Of a stretch of 64,000 nt of DNA, positions 16,846 through 25,399 are shown piece after piece. The stretch is from assembly GCF_050483325.1 (NCBI RefSeq), contig NZ_JBCMYF010000025.1, positions 1 to 64,000 on the forward strand, in the 5' to 3' direction. The stretch's first letter is position 1. Each line of letters starts with the position of its first letter. The notes beneath the pieces were generated by a model. It was not told the origin of the DNA, made no database searches, and saw only the letters and a program-made list of their open reading frames with translations. The translations under genes were made by a program, and so were the position numbers. This stretch comes from Bacillus_P idriensis_A. GTDB taxonomy: Bacteria; Bacillota; Bacilli; Bacillales; Bacillaceae.

Positions 16846-18309
16846 TTAAAAATCAAATCTGGAAGTAATCATTTTTTTGCGTGTATAGAAGTTTACGCCG
16901 TCTTTGCCATTAACATGTAGATCTCCGTAGAAAGAATCCTTCCATCCCGAAAATGGGAAAAAAGCCATCGTTGCCGGAACCCCGACATTAATTCCAAGCA
17001 TTCCTGCATCCGCTTCTTCTCTGAAAGTCCGAATGGCCTGAGCATCCTTTGTATAAATGGTAGCTCCGTTTCCATATCGTGATTTCCGGATATAATCCAG
17101 ACCTTCATCTAAATTTTCCGCCCTGAGCACACTGAGCACCGGTGCAAAAATTTCATCCTTTGCCAGGGTCATTTCAGGTGTAACCTTATCGAAAATCGTT
17201 GCTCCTAAAAAGTAGCCTTCTGCTTGATTTTCCATATCTCTTCGTCCGTCACGCAGAAGATCTGCCCCTTCTTCAATACCTTTTTCAATATATCCGATGA
17301 CTTTATTCAAGTGGGTATCACGAATCACCGGAGTCAAAAGCACTTCCTCGTCGAGACCATTTCCCATCACTAAGTCATCTGCTTTTTGCTTTAAGGTCTG
17401 CATAAATTGATCCCCTTCTCCAACAACGACAACTGCGCTGCAAGCCATACATCGCTGGCCAGCACTTCCAAAAGCAGAGCTGATAATATGCTGTGCCGCT
17501 TTGTCAAAGTCTGCATCCGGCATCACCACGTGATGATTTTTTGCACCTGAGAGAGCCTGAACCCTTTTACCCTTCGCAGCAGCTTTCTCATACACAAATT
17601 TTGCAACAGGCTGAGAGCCTACGAATGAAATCGCTTTAATATCAGGATGTTCAAGCAACCCGTTCACCACATCGTGACTACCATGAACAATGTTTAAAAC
17701 ACCGTCAGGCGCACCTGCTTCCGTAAACATCTCAGCTAGCTTATTGGCAAGCAGCGGTGTCCGCTCTGATGGTTTTAAAACGAATGTATTTCCGCATGCA
17801 ACCGCAAGCGGGAACATCCACAATGGCACCATCATCGGAAAGTTAAAAGGAGTAATTCCTCCCACAACGCCAAGCGGGTAGCGGAACATTTCAGAATCCA
17901 TTTCTTCTGCAATTCCTGATAGGGATTCTCCCATCATTAAGCTTGGTGCTCCCGCCGCAAACTCCACGCACTCAATTCCTCTTTGTACCTCGCCATATGC
18001 CTCTTTATAAGCCTTGCCATTCTCTGAAACAATTAACTTGGCAAGCTCTGCATGGTTTTCTGTCAGTAAATGATGATATTTAAATAGAATTCTTGCTCGT
18101 TTCGGAACCGGCATCAGCTTCCATGTTTTGAATGCCAGGGCTGCAGCCTTTGCCGCCTTATCTACATCTTCGGCTGTTGAAATTGGAACAGCTGCGATCT
18201 TCCTCCCCGTTGCCGGATTAATGACATCAAGCATTTCACCCCCAGCTGCACTCACCCATTTTCCATTGATGAAATTTTTAATTGCTGCTGCTTCATTTAC
18301 AACCGTCAT
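16846..18309 (-). CDS. mmsA: CoA-acylating (methyl)malonate-semialdehyde dehydrogenase
   Basis: 487 residues, equal in length to B. subtilis IolA/MmsA. The NAD site FVGSQPVAKFVYEKAA and catalytic Cys in FGSAGQRCMACSAVVV (about residue 283) are present, with the family pocket GVVGGITPFNFPMMVPLWMFP. It converts malonate semialdehyde to acetyl-CoA + CO2, and methylmalonate semialdehyde to propionyl-CoA. Here it would finish uracil and thymine catabolism. ATG 18309 has GGAGGG 6 nt upstream. It could also serve valine or inositol breakdown. The 21-bp repeat array lies about 410 bp upstream. Confidence 0.92.
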   Translation of the reverse strand: MTVVNEAAAIKNFINGKWVSAAGGEMLDVINPATGRKIAAVPISTAEDVDKAAKAAALAFKTWKLMPVPKRARILFKYHHLLTENHAELAKLIVSENGKAYKEAYGEVQRGIECVEFAAGAPSLMMGESLSGIAEEMDSEMFRYPLGVVGGITPFNFPMMVPLWMFPLAVACGNTFVLKPSERTPLLANKLAEMFTEAGAPDGVLNIVHGSHDVVNGLLEHPDIKAISFVGSQPVAKFVYEKAAAKGKRVQALSGAKNHHVVMPDADFDKAAQHIISSAFGSAGQRCMACSAVVVVGEGDQFMQTLKQKADDLVMGNGLDEEVLLTPVIRDTHLNKVIGYIEKGIEEGADLLRDGRRDMENQAEGYFLGATIFDKVTPEMTLAKDEIFAPVLSVLRAENLDEGLDYIRKSRYGNGATIYTKDAQAIRTFREEADAGMLGINVGVPATMAFFPFSGWKDSFYGDLHVNGKDGVNFYTRKKMITSRFDF

Positions 18310-18427
18310 TGTCATCCCTCCGTATATTCTGAAAATTCTACTAATTATGTTCATTATCTCTCACATAGGAACGGCAATCATTAGACACTTTGTAAAAGAT
18401 ACTTGGGGAATGTTGCTACAGTTTGAT

Positions 18428-18549
18428 TAGAAAAGCGGAGCCGACTGTTCAGCTCCGACAGACAGATAAGGATCCGACAGTAAAGGCGCTTTTTGCCTTT
18501 GCTGGCGGATCCGTTCTGACCGAGGAGTTAGGAGGCGGAGCTAGACAAT
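18428..18549 (+). repeat. Interspersed element copy R3 (first of a tandem pair)
   Basis: Starts TAGAAAAGCGGAGCCGACTG and holds the inner stem GGATCCGACAG/CTGGCGGATCC around GGCGCTTTTTGCC. It ends GGAGGCGGAGCTAGACAATA and, instead of the AT-rich end of the long copies, runs directly into copy R4. The repeat unit is 123 bp. Confidence 0.9.
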
Positions 18550-18550
18550 A

Positions 18551-18671
18551 TAGAAAAGCGGAGCCGACTGTTCAGCTCCGACAGTCAGATAAGGATCCGA
18601 CAGAAAAGGCGCTTTTTGCTTTTTATGGCGGATCCGTTCTGGCCGAGGAGTTAGGAGGCGGAGCTGGACAC
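18551..18671 (+). repeat. Interspersed element copy R4 (second of a tandem pair)
   Basis: Nearly identical to R3 (differences such as GACAGTCAG for GACAGACAG and GCTTTTTATGGCGG for GCCTTTGCTGGCGG). A short degenerate third start, AGAACCGACTGTTCAG, follows at about 18681. It sits in the mmsA upstream region. Confidence 0.9.
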
Positions 18672-18722
18672 CGAGAAATGTAGAACCGACTGTTCAGACC
18701 GAATAGTCACTGCCGAATTGAT

Positions 18723-18871
18723 GGGGTTTCCGAATTAATTGGAGGGGTTTTAGAATTAATTCGTGGGGTTTCCGAATTAATTGGAGGGGTTTTAGAATTA
18801 ATTCGTGGGGTTTCCGAATTAATTGGAGGGGTTTTAGAATTAATTCGTGGGGTTTCCAAATTAATTGGAGG
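18723..18871. repeat. Tandem array of 21-bp units (42-bp period) with AATTAATT palindromes
   Basis: Two alternating 21-bp units, GGGGTTTCCGAATTAATTGG(A) and GGGGTTTTAGAATTAATTCG(T), repeat seven times. Every unit centres on the palindrome AATTAATT, so eight-base palindromes recur every 21 bp, two helical turns. The last half-unit is degenerate (CCAAATTAATTGG). Reading frames through it give only a repeated Pro/Asn/Ser or Leu/Lys peptide and are probably not genes. It lies between the regulator gene and mmsA. Confidence 0.93.
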
Positions 18872-18940
18872 AATTTGTTCTGACCGGAAAATGAAGATAA
18901 AAATCCATTCCAAGTCCTCGTCTCAAACAAAAAACAATCA

Positions 18941-18972
18941 AAAAAGAGCGCTCTTCAAAAGAGCACTCTTTC
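18941..18972 (-). terminator. Terminator of the PucR-type regulator gene
   Basis: AAAGAGCGCTC pairs with GAGCACTCTTT (one mismatch) across TTCAAAA, with an A-run on the left. It directly follows the regulator gene on the minus strand and so separates it from the mmsA unit. Confidence 0.8.
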
Positions 18973-18975
18973 CTG

Positions 18976-20598
18976 CTATTCAATCTTATGCTGCAGCGGA
19001 ATGGTTCCTTCTGTATTCATGATAAAATCGTGCGCCATCAGCATAAATTCAAGGGCCAGCCTTCTGTCTGAGTTCATGAAGTTTTCGCCAAGGAGCAATT
19101 CAAGCTTTTCTATGCGATGGTAAAGAGTCTGCCTGACGATAAATAATTTCTTCGAAGTCTCTTGTTTAGAGCCGTTGCACGCCAGATACGTTTTTAACGT
19201 AATCAGCATGTCCCCGTTATACTTTCGGTCATACTCTATGACGGGAGCCAAATATTCTTGTATGGTTTCTTCTAGATTGCCATGTTTTTTTAACAAAGAC
19301 ATCATCCTGTACATATGCAAATCCTGATAAAAGCAGCTTTTTCCTTCTTTAGAAAGAGAATCTTGCAGTGCCAGGGTTTCTTTAGCTGTTTGATAGCTTA
19401 TATGAATACTGCCGAGTTTGTCGGCAAACTTCCCGACTCCAATTGAAATTGATGAGGTTCTGATCCGTTCGGAACCGTTTCCGGAATGAATTCTCGAGAG
19501 AGCGCCTTCCATTCTCTCTTTCCAATCCTGTTTGTTCCGTTTGTTTCCGACGATAAAAATAAGATGATGGCGGACTTCAACAGTAAACAAGTGAAAGCCA
19601 AATTGCTCAAAGACCGTTCTGAACAAAAGCTTGAAATATGTACTGTCGACGTTTGGAGGCTGCCCCCCTGAATCAGGGGAAAGCTTGCATATGCACACAG
19701 TCCCTCCATTTAAACGCAGCTTTGGATCGATGAAGGAGAGCTGTTCTTTGATAACTTCATCCGTGTATTCTCCTTCAAGCCAGTTTGTCAGCCACTCGCT
19801 TTCTTCTGCCATCTTCTTTTCTTTGACATATAAATCCCGCAGCAAATGCTGGGCAAATGCGTTGGCTGTTCTGTCCAAAATGAGAAGATCAAATTCATTC
19901 AGTTCTCGGCAGCTTGAGACAATCAGGAGCTCAGCGTAGGTTTCTCCAAGAATCTGCACAGGCTGACTTGCAATATTTGATTTATTGTTTTCATCTCTAT
20001 TCCCTATTTTCAAAAGCATCTCTTCTTTTTCATCTGCCTTTGGCTCAGGAAAGAAATCGGCTTTATTTCCGCTTAATACAGCAATAACCTGGACTTCTAA
20101 ATAGACCTGCAGAAATTTCAGGATTTGCCGGCAGTCTTCAATTTCCAGCAGCATCTTGTTCAGCTGCTGAGAGTATTTTTCTAAATCTGAGAGAAGTTGA
20201 TATTGTTTATTGATGATGAGGGAATGCACATCTTGAGTAATTTCAACAAAGGGAACCTCTTGATGAAACAGAATGATAGGAAAATGGTGGTGATCTGCAA
20301 GTTCGGTAACTGCATCCGGAACATTGTGAATGTGTGTGCCCATTTCGATGCACAGTCCGGCAGCATGCCTCTCGATCAGCTGCTTTAGAAAGGAGACAAA
20401 GAGTTGGGGATCATCTTTAAAGCCAAGACCTGTTGTAAGAATCAGCTCATAGCCATTTAAGAGATTGCTGATTTGAACCGATTCAACAATATGAACCCAT
20501 TTCAATTGACGGTGCAATCCTTCAGCACCAGCAATTACGTCTGTTTGGGCAAAATGCTTTCGATTTAAAATCTCATCAATCGTTATGTATGATTTCAT
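18976..20598 (-). CDS. PucR family transcriptional regulator
   Basis: 540 residues. The N-terminal PucR domain begins ITIDEILNRKHFAQTDVIAG, includes WVHIVESVQISNLLNGYELILTTG, and spans about 1-130. A GGDEF-like middle region lies around 270-400. A C-terminal PucR-type helix-turn-helix follows (about 465-525, LKTYLACNGSKQETSKKLF, VRQTLYHRIEKLELLLG). Members control purine, allantoin or amino acid catabolism as inducer-responsive activators. Placement inside the pyrimidine locus suggests it governs these genes. ATG 20598 has AAGGGGT upstream; GTG 20604 overlaps it. Confidence 0.88.
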   Translation of the reverse strand: MKSYITIDEILNRKHFAQTDVIAGAEGLHRQLKWVHIVESVQISNLLNGYELILTTGLGFKDDPQLFVSFLKQLIERHAAGLCIEMGTHIHNVPDAVTELADHHHFPIILFHQEVPFVEITQDVHSLIINKQYQLLSDLEKYSQQLNKMLLEIEDCRQILKFLQVYLEVQVIAVLSGNKADFFPEPKADEKEEMLLKIGNRDENNKSNIASQPVQILGETYAELLIVSSCRELNEFDLLILDRTANAFAQHLLRDLYVKEKKMAEESEWLTNWLEGEYTDEVIKEQLSFIDPKLRLNGGTVCICKLSPDSGGQPPNVDSTYFKLLFRTVFEQFGFHLFTVEVRHHLIFIVGNKRNKQDWKERMEGALSRIHSGNGSERIRTSSISIGVGKFADKLGSIHISYQTAKETLALQDSLSKEGKSCFYQDLHMYRMMSLLKKHGNLEETIQEYLAPVIEYDRKYNGDMLITLKTYLACNGSKQETSKKLFIVRQTLYHRIEKLELLLGENFMNSDRRLALEFMLMAHDFIMNTEGTIPLQHKIE

Positions 20599-20682
20599 CC
20601 GCACACCCCTTTTTTGATGTCGCTACTTTCTATTATAAAGAATGGCATGTTTTAACACTATACGTTTGTCAGTTTTTCTCAC

Positions 20683-20714
20683 AAAAAAGATAGGACAAAT
20701 TCTGCCCTATCTTT
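20683..20714 (-). terminator. Terminator after the 71-aa gene
   Basis: AAAGATAGG and CCTATCTTT form a stem with a 12-nt loop and an A-run on the left. It ends the preT-to-71-aa-protein transcript before the regulator gene. Confidence 0.75.
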
Positions 20715-20725
20715 GTCGAACCATG

Positions 20726-20941
20726 TCATTGTCGGATTTGAGCCAGCAGCATGGCTGAAAAATACTTTCTTGCATCCGCCGTTTTCACGTGCATTTCAGC
20801 AGAGTCTTTTTGATTTTTATGATTTCTGAAAGTAAGAAAAGCACCGCTTAAATTTTCAGTCACGCTTGTGATTTTGTAGCCCTGACTCAGATAATAATCA
20901 ATCTTATCTCTTTCAGACAGATACTCCCGGTAATCAGACAT
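20726..20941 (-). CDS. Unknown 71-residue protein in the pyrimidine operon
   Basis: 71 residues, MSDYREYLSERDKIDYYLSQ followed by GYKITSVTENLSGAFLTFRN, a hydrophilic stretch and TADARKYFSAMLLAQIRQ. It is predicted to be soluble, mixed alpha/beta. AAGGAGG stands 7 nt before the ATG, and the gene begins 14 nt after the permease stop, so it is co-transcribed with it. I do not recognise the family. Position suggests a role connected to pyrimidine uptake or breakdown, but this is inference. Confidence 0.75.
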   Translation of the reverse strand: MSDYREYLSERDKIDYYLSQGYKITSVTENLSGAFLTFRNHKNQKDSAEMHVKTADARKYFSAMLLAQIRQ

Positions 20942-20955
20942 AACGAGCCTCCTTC

Positions 20956-22431
20956 TTATAATTGCTCTGTTTGCGCAGGCGCAATGGCAACGTTCGGCAC
21001 TGCTTCATCTTCGAGATCAATTGTCCAGTCATTTCCGACTGAGATCCCCAGATACTTTTGATCATCGGGATCTATTAATTCAGCCTGGGCATAAATCTGA
21101 AACCACCAGTATTTCGCTAAAATGTAATAGACAATGCATCCGGCTGCAAAGCCGACAATAAATGAATATGAAGGAATAGCCACTGCAGCTGCCCCGCCAA
21201 TGATCCATGCGATGAATCCTGCAGCATTTACACCTTTCATATATTTATATTGTCCATTTGATTCGTAGAGGTCTTTTACATTAACCCTGCGCTTTCGAAT
21301 TAAATAATAATCAGCTACTAAAATCCCGCAAATAGCAGATAAGATTCCTCCGACTATTAATAAAATTCCAATGATGATGCCAAATAAACTCCAAGGCTGA
21401 ACGACGATTCCAATAAAACCCGCTACTGCTACACCCGCCCAGAAAGGAACTTTTGGCCCTCCAACGTTTGAGAAAATGGTCGCTGCAGGAATCAGGTTTG
21501 CAGAGGTGTTTGTTGACCACTGCGCAAGCACAATCATAACCAATAAGATACCAAGAATAATGCCGGATGCAGATTGCTGCAAGGCAACAACCGGATCATA
21601 ATTTGTTACAGCGATATAAGAAACGGCGCCAATCACAACCATAAAGGTTTGCACGATTGGATAGGCAATTAAATTGCCCGCGATTTGGCCTTTGTTCCGC
21701 TTGAACCAGTTCTTTTCCATTTTAGGTGCTTTCACAAAACGGGAAAGAGATGGCATATCTGCAGCGAGGGTTCCCCAAAATCCCATATTGGACATAATGA
21801 CAACCATGAACGCTGTAAATGCCGCTCCTCCAGTTGCCGGATTTTCGACCCATGACCACACGTTTCTGCCTTCCTGCAGCGCCTGATCTGATAGAGTAAA
21901 ATACATCCAGCCTGAGATAATGATGATGACCGGTGCCGCTAAATCAGCAAATCGTTCAATCGCCTTCATTCCAAGTGCTGTATTGACGACTTGCAAGATG
22001 GCAAAAATAAAGAAGCAGACAATCCAATTATCAAACCCGAATAAAGTAGCAAGAATGGCATTCATGGCACTGGCGCCAAAGAATGTATTTACACCAAACC
22101 AGCATGAAGCTACAAAACCGCGTACAACGGAAGGAATGTGCGTCCCGACTGTTCCAAAAGGCGCTCTCATATAAACAGGGAATGATAAGCCATGTTCAAC
22201 ACCAATATCTCCTGTTAGCGTCATGATTAATCCAAGGACAATCGAACCAATGATTGTTGCAGCAATCACCCAGCCTAATGGAAGATTCTGAACACCTGAT
22301 CCGCCGATGGCAAATGCAGCAAGCACAACAGCCATCCCAACCCAGATTAAAGCAAAGCCCAGCGAACCAATGTTTTTCTTATGATGCGGAATCGGCAGCA
22401 AATCAGGAGACTTCAAATAATTTTTAGCCAC
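20956..22431 (-). CDS. NCS1 family permease (uracil/allantoin/hydantoin type)
   Basis: A 491-residue transporter with twelve predicted helices. NCS1 features include an N-terminal LLPIPHHKKNIGSLGFALIWVG region, QNLPLGWVIAATIIGSIVLG, GLSFPVYMRAPFGTVGTHIP, RGFVASCWFGVNTFFGASAM and NMGFWGTLAADMPSLSRF. The family imports nucleobases and hydantoins with H+ or Na+. Lying directly after dihydropyrimidinase, it most likely takes up uracil or a related pyrimidine. It starts with GTG 22431 and GGAAGGGGA about 10 nt upstream. Confidence 0.88.
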   Translation of the reverse strand: MAKNYLKSPDLLPIPHHKKNIGSLGFALIWVGMAVVLAAFAIGGSGVQNLPLGWVIAATIIGSIVLGLIMTLTGDIGVEHGLSFPVYMRAPFGTVGTHIPSVVRGFVASCWFGVNTFFGASAMNAILATLFGFDNWIVCFFIFAILQVVNTALGMKAIERFADLAAPVIIIISGWMYFTLSDQALQEGRNVWSWVENPATGGAAFTAFMVVIMSNMGFWGTLAADMPSLSRFVKAPKMEKNWFKRNKGQIAGNLIAYPIVQTFMVVIGAVSYIAVTNYDPVVALQQSASGIILGILLVMIVLAQWSTNTSANLIPAATIFSNVGGPKVPFWAGVAVAGFIGIVVQPWSLFGIIIGILLIVGGILSAICGILVADYYLIRKRRVNVKDLYESNGQYKYMKGVNAAGFIAWIIGGAAAVAIPSYSFIVGFAAGCIVYYILAKYWWFQIYAQAELIDPDDQKYLGISVGNDWTIDLEDEAVPNVAIAPAQTEQL

Positions 22432-22473
22432 TTTCGCATATCCCCTTCCAAATGGTTATCTCTTTGGTTCTTT

Positions 22474-23892
22474 TCAGATTGATATCGGTGCGCTTTTGCT
22501 CGCGTCAAGCAGTTCTCCGTATTTAGCCCTCTTCTGATAATTGCCTCTGCCTGCCTTGCCGGCGAATTGCTTATCCTTTACGACAAATTCCCCTCTTGAT
22601 AAAACGGAAACAGGCTCTCCTGTTACTTGCAGACCCTCAAATGCGTTATAATCAACCGCCATGTGGTGAGTTTCAGCAGAAATAGTCCGTTCAGCTGAAG
22701 GGTCAAACAGAACAAGATCCGCATCAGAGCCGACTGCAATCGTTCCTTTTTTAGGGTAGAGACCGAATAGCTTTGCACTTTTAGTACTTGTCAAATCAAC
22801 AAATTGGTTCAAAGAGATTCTTCCTTTAGTCACACCTTCTGAAAATAGAATGCTCAAACGATCTTCAATGATTGGTCCGCCATTTGGAATTTTCGTAAAA
22901 TCCCCTTTCCCCAAATCCTTCTGTCCTTTGAAATCAAACGAGCATTGATCAGATCCAATCGTCTGCAGCACTCCTGTTTTCAGCGCATTCCAGAGTACAT
23001 CCTGATGCTTTTTCTCACGGAGAGGAGGTGACCAGACATATTTCGCTCCTTCAAAATCCGGCTTTTCCAAGTGTGTTTGATCAAGAACCAAGTACTGTGG
23101 ACATGTTTCCCCCCATACATCAAAGCCCTTGCTTCTAGCTTCGGCAATTTTTTCAACTGCGTCCGCACAGGAAACGTGTACTACATAAAGCTGTGAACCC
23201 GCAAGCCCAGTTAATTGAGCCGCTCTTCCAGTTGCTTCTCCTTCAACTTCAGGAGGGCGTGTTAACGCGTGATATATGGGATCTGTCTTTCCTTCAGCAA
23301 GTGCTTTTTTCGTCAGATAATCAATGACATCTCCATTTTCAGCGTGTACCATGACAAGGCCGCCAAGTTCTTTAGCCGTTAAAAGCGTCCGGAATAATGT
23401 TTCATCGTCCGCCTGAAAAACATTTTTGTAGGCCATAAAGACTTTGAATGATGAAATGCCTTCTTCATTTATGACAGCCGGAAGCTCCCCAAGTACATCC
23501 TCATTTATTTCAGAAATCATTAAGTGAAAACTGTAATCGATCACGGCTTTATCTTTGGATTTTTCATGCCATGTCTGAATGGCATCCTTAAGCGGTTTCC
23601 CTTTCTCGGTTAGACAAAAATCAATAACCGTAGTTGTGCCTCCAAAGGCTGCAGCCATTGTTCCGCTCTCAAAGTCATCTCTAGTCACGGTACCTCCAAA
23701 TGGCATATCAAGGTGTGTATGCGGATCTATACCGCCTGGAAAAACATAGCAGCCCTTTGCATCAACAATTTCTGCTCCCTCTTCGGGCAAATTGCAGCCA
23801 ATCGCTGCAATTTGTTCTCCTTCTACTAAAATATCTGCTTTATACGTATCGGCAGCTGTCACGATTATGCCGTTTTTAATTATTTTTTTCAT
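22474..23892 (-). CDS. hydA: Dihydropyrimidinase (hydantoinase)
   Basis: 472 residues, cyclic amidohydrolase. Metal ligands are GGIDPHTHLDMPFGG (HxH, about 57-59), the carbamylated Lys in SFKVFMAYKN (about 150), MVHAENGD (about 183), VVHVSCADA (about 239) and Asp in GSDQCSF (about 315). It opens 5,6-dihydrouracil to N-carbamoyl-beta-alanine (and dihydrothymine to the 3-aminoisobutyrate derivative). It follows preA by 17 nt with GGGAGGG about 10 nt before the ATG. Confidence 0.95.
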   Translation of the reverse strand: MKKIIKNGIIVTAADTYKADILVEGEQIAAIGCNLPEEGAEIVDAKGCYVFPGGIDPHTHLDMPFGGTVTRDDFESGTMAAAFGGTTTVIDFCLTEKGKPLKDAIQTWHEKSKDKAVIDYSFHLMISEINEDVLGELPAVINEEGISSFKVFMAYKNVFQADDETLFRTLLTAKELGGLVMVHAENGDVIDYLTKKALAEGKTDPIYHALTRPPEVEGEATGRAAQLTGLAGSQLYVVHVSCADAVEKIAEARSKGFDVWGETCPQYLVLDQTHLEKPDFEGAKYVWSPPLREKKHQDVLWNALKTGVLQTIGSDQCSFDFKGQKDLGKGDFTKIPNGGPIIEDRLSILFSEGVTKGRISLNQFVDLTSTKSAKLFGLYPKKGTIAVGSDADLVLFDPSAERTISAETHHMAVDYNAFEGLQVTGEPVSVLSRGEFVVKDKQFAGKAGRGNYQKRAKYGELLDASKSAPISI

Positions 23893-23909
23893 CAGTCCGC
23901 GCCCTCCCT

Positions 23910-25196
23910 TTACTTCACAAAGTCTGCACTTGAAGTTCCAAGTGCACCAATTACCGACTGTCTTTCATTCCATGTCATTGGCGGCAGTTCATTAGCAAGC
24001 TCGACCATATCGATGGCTCCATCAACCGGACATACGATTGAACAAAGATTGCAGCCGACACAATCTTCTTCACGCACTTTCAGATAGGACTTGCCGCTTG
24101 CATCCTTCAGCATGTCAATACACTGATGGGACGTATCTTCACAGGCAATGTGACATTTATTGCAGTTGATGCACACTTCTGTATTTATTTGCGCAACAAC
24201 TTTATAGTTTAAATCAAGCTCTCCCCAGTCTGAATATCTCGGAACAGATTTGCCGACCAGATCCATGACGGACGTTAAACCTTTGTCATCTAAATAATTG
24301 GACAGGCCTTCAATCATATCTTCAACAATCCGGAATCCGTGATGCATGGCGGCTGTACAAACCTGGACGCCCATTGCACCCATCAGCATGAATTCAACGG
24401 TATCCTTCCAGTTTGAGATGCCGCCGATGCCTGAAATCGGCACATTGATCCGCGGATTCCTTGCACATTCCGCTACCATGTTTAACGCAATCGGCTTAAC
24501 AGCGGGACCGCAGTACCCCCCGTGAGCTCCTTTTCCGGCTACATGCGGAATTGTATTCCAGGTATCAATGTCAACCCCGGCGAGGCTGTTGATCGTATTG
24601 ATCATGGAGATGGCATCCGCTCCTCCTGCAACGGCTGCTTCAGCTGTTACCGTAATATCGGTTATGTTCGGAGTGAGTTTGACAATGACAGGTGTTTTCG
24701 CCGCTTCTTTAGCCCAGTAAGTTTGCCTTTCCACCAGATCCGGCACCTGACCGGATGCCGCCCCCATGCCGCGCTCTGCCATGCCGTGGGGACATCCGAA
24801 ATTAAGCTCAAGACCATCTACCCCGACATCCTCCACACGCTTAACAATTTCATGCCATTTCTCCTGTTTCGGTTCTACCATCAGCGACGCAATAATCGCA
24901 TGGTTCGGAAATCTTTTTTTCGTTTCATAAATTTCTTTTAAATTCACCTCAAGCGGACGATCTGTAATCAGTTCAATATTATTAAAACCGGCTACACGCT
25001 GCCCATTAAAACTGACGGCGGCAAATCGGGAAGAGACATTTAAAATCGGATCCCCGAGCGTCTTCCATACAGCCCCTCCCCAGCCTGCTTCAAACGCCCT
25101 CTGAACCTGATAGCCGGAATTTGTCGGAGGAGCGGAAGCAAGCCAAAAAGGATTCGGTGACTTTATCCCTGCAAAATCAATTCTTAAATCAGCCAT
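23910..25196 (-). CDS. preA: NAD-dependent dihydropyrimidine dehydrogenase subunit PreA
   Basis: 428 residues. A dihydroorotate dehydrogenase-like FMN barrel (about 1-310: LRIDFAGIKSPNPFWLASAP, GLELNFGCPHGMAERGMGAA, ISGIGGISNWKD) is followed by two [4Fe-4S] ferredoxin motifs, CINCNKCHIACEDTSHQC and CVGCNLCSIVCPVDGAIDM. With PreT it reduces uracil or thymine to the dihydro form. It is separated from preT by a copy of the interspersed element. Confidence 0.95.
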   Translation of the reverse strand: MADLRIDFAGIKSPNPFWLASAPPTNSGYQVQRAFEAGWGGAVWKTLGDPILNVSSRFAAVSFNGQRVAGFNNIELITDRPLEVNLKEIYETKKRFPNHAIIASLMVEPKQEKWHEIVKRVEDVGVDGLELNFGCPHGMAERGMGAASGQVPDLVERQTYWAKEAAKTPVIVKLTPNITDITVTAEAAVAGGADAISMINTINSLAGVDIDTWNTIPHVAGKGAHGGYCGPAVKPIALNMVAECARNPRINVPISGIGGISNWKDTVEFMLMGAMGVQVCTAAMHHGFRIVEDMIEGLSNYLDDKGLTSVMDLVGKSVPRYSDWGELDLNYKVVAQINTEVCINCNKCHIACEDTSHQCIDMLKDASGKSYLKVREEDCVGCNLCSIVCPVDGAIDMVELANELPPMTWNERQSVIGALGTSSADFVK

Positions 25197-25214
25197 GTAT
25201 GAACCTCCCTTAAT

Positions 25215-25340
25215 TAGAAATGCGGAATCACCCGTTTAGCTCCGACAGACAGATAAGAAATCACCCGAAAAGTCCGGTTTTGACTTTTTGGGGGATTTTG
25301 TTCTGGCCGAGGAGCTGGGTGATGCAGCTGGACACTGAAA
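25215..25340 (+). repeat. Interspersed element copy R5, between preT and preA
   Basis: Starts TAGAAATGCGGAATCACCCG and holds GAAATCACCC ... GGGGGATTT as inner stem and ATCACCC ... GGGTGAT as outer stem; both differ in sequence from other copies yet still pair. It ends GATGCAGCTGGACACTGAAA, a short-type end. It occupies the spacer between two subunit genes of one enzyme. Confidence 0.85.
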
Positions 25341-25343
25341 TGC

Positions 25344-25383
25344 GGAACTGCCTTATACAGATTAGAGGCAGTTCCGTTTTATT
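25344..25383. other. Stem-loop between preT and preA
   Basis: CGGAACTGCC pairs with GGCAGTTCCG across 14 nt, followed on the plus strand by GTTTTATTT. In the direction of the operon (minus) there is no U-run after the stem, so it probably acts as a structured spacer or RNA-stability element rather than a full terminator of preT. Confidence 0.5.
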
Positions 25384-25399
25384 TAGTGTCATGAAAAAT

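Larger units (their letters stand above)
18310..18975. other. 666-bp non-coding region upstream of mmsA
   Basis: No gene. From left to right on the plus strand it holds the mmsA leader (18310-18427), tandem repeat copies R3 and R4, a degenerate third repeat start, the seven-unit 21-bp array and the terminator of the PucR-type gene. No promoter for mmsA could be assigned with confidence. Confidence 0.8.

Noticed and set aside
18423..18683. 86-codon plus-strand frame across the tandem R3/R4 copies
   Set aside because: It reads through duplicated non-coding repeat DNA (the same peptide appears twice) and lacks start signals.
18694..18930. Minus-strand frames of 68-78 codons with repeated peptides through the 21-bp array
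   Set aside because: They arise from the tandem repeat, whose 21-bp period keeps all frames open; there is no ribosome-binding site and the peptide is simply periodic.
24522..24941. 139-codon plus-strand frame within preA
   Set aside because: Antisense shadow of preA, which has complete FMN and iron-sulfur motifs.
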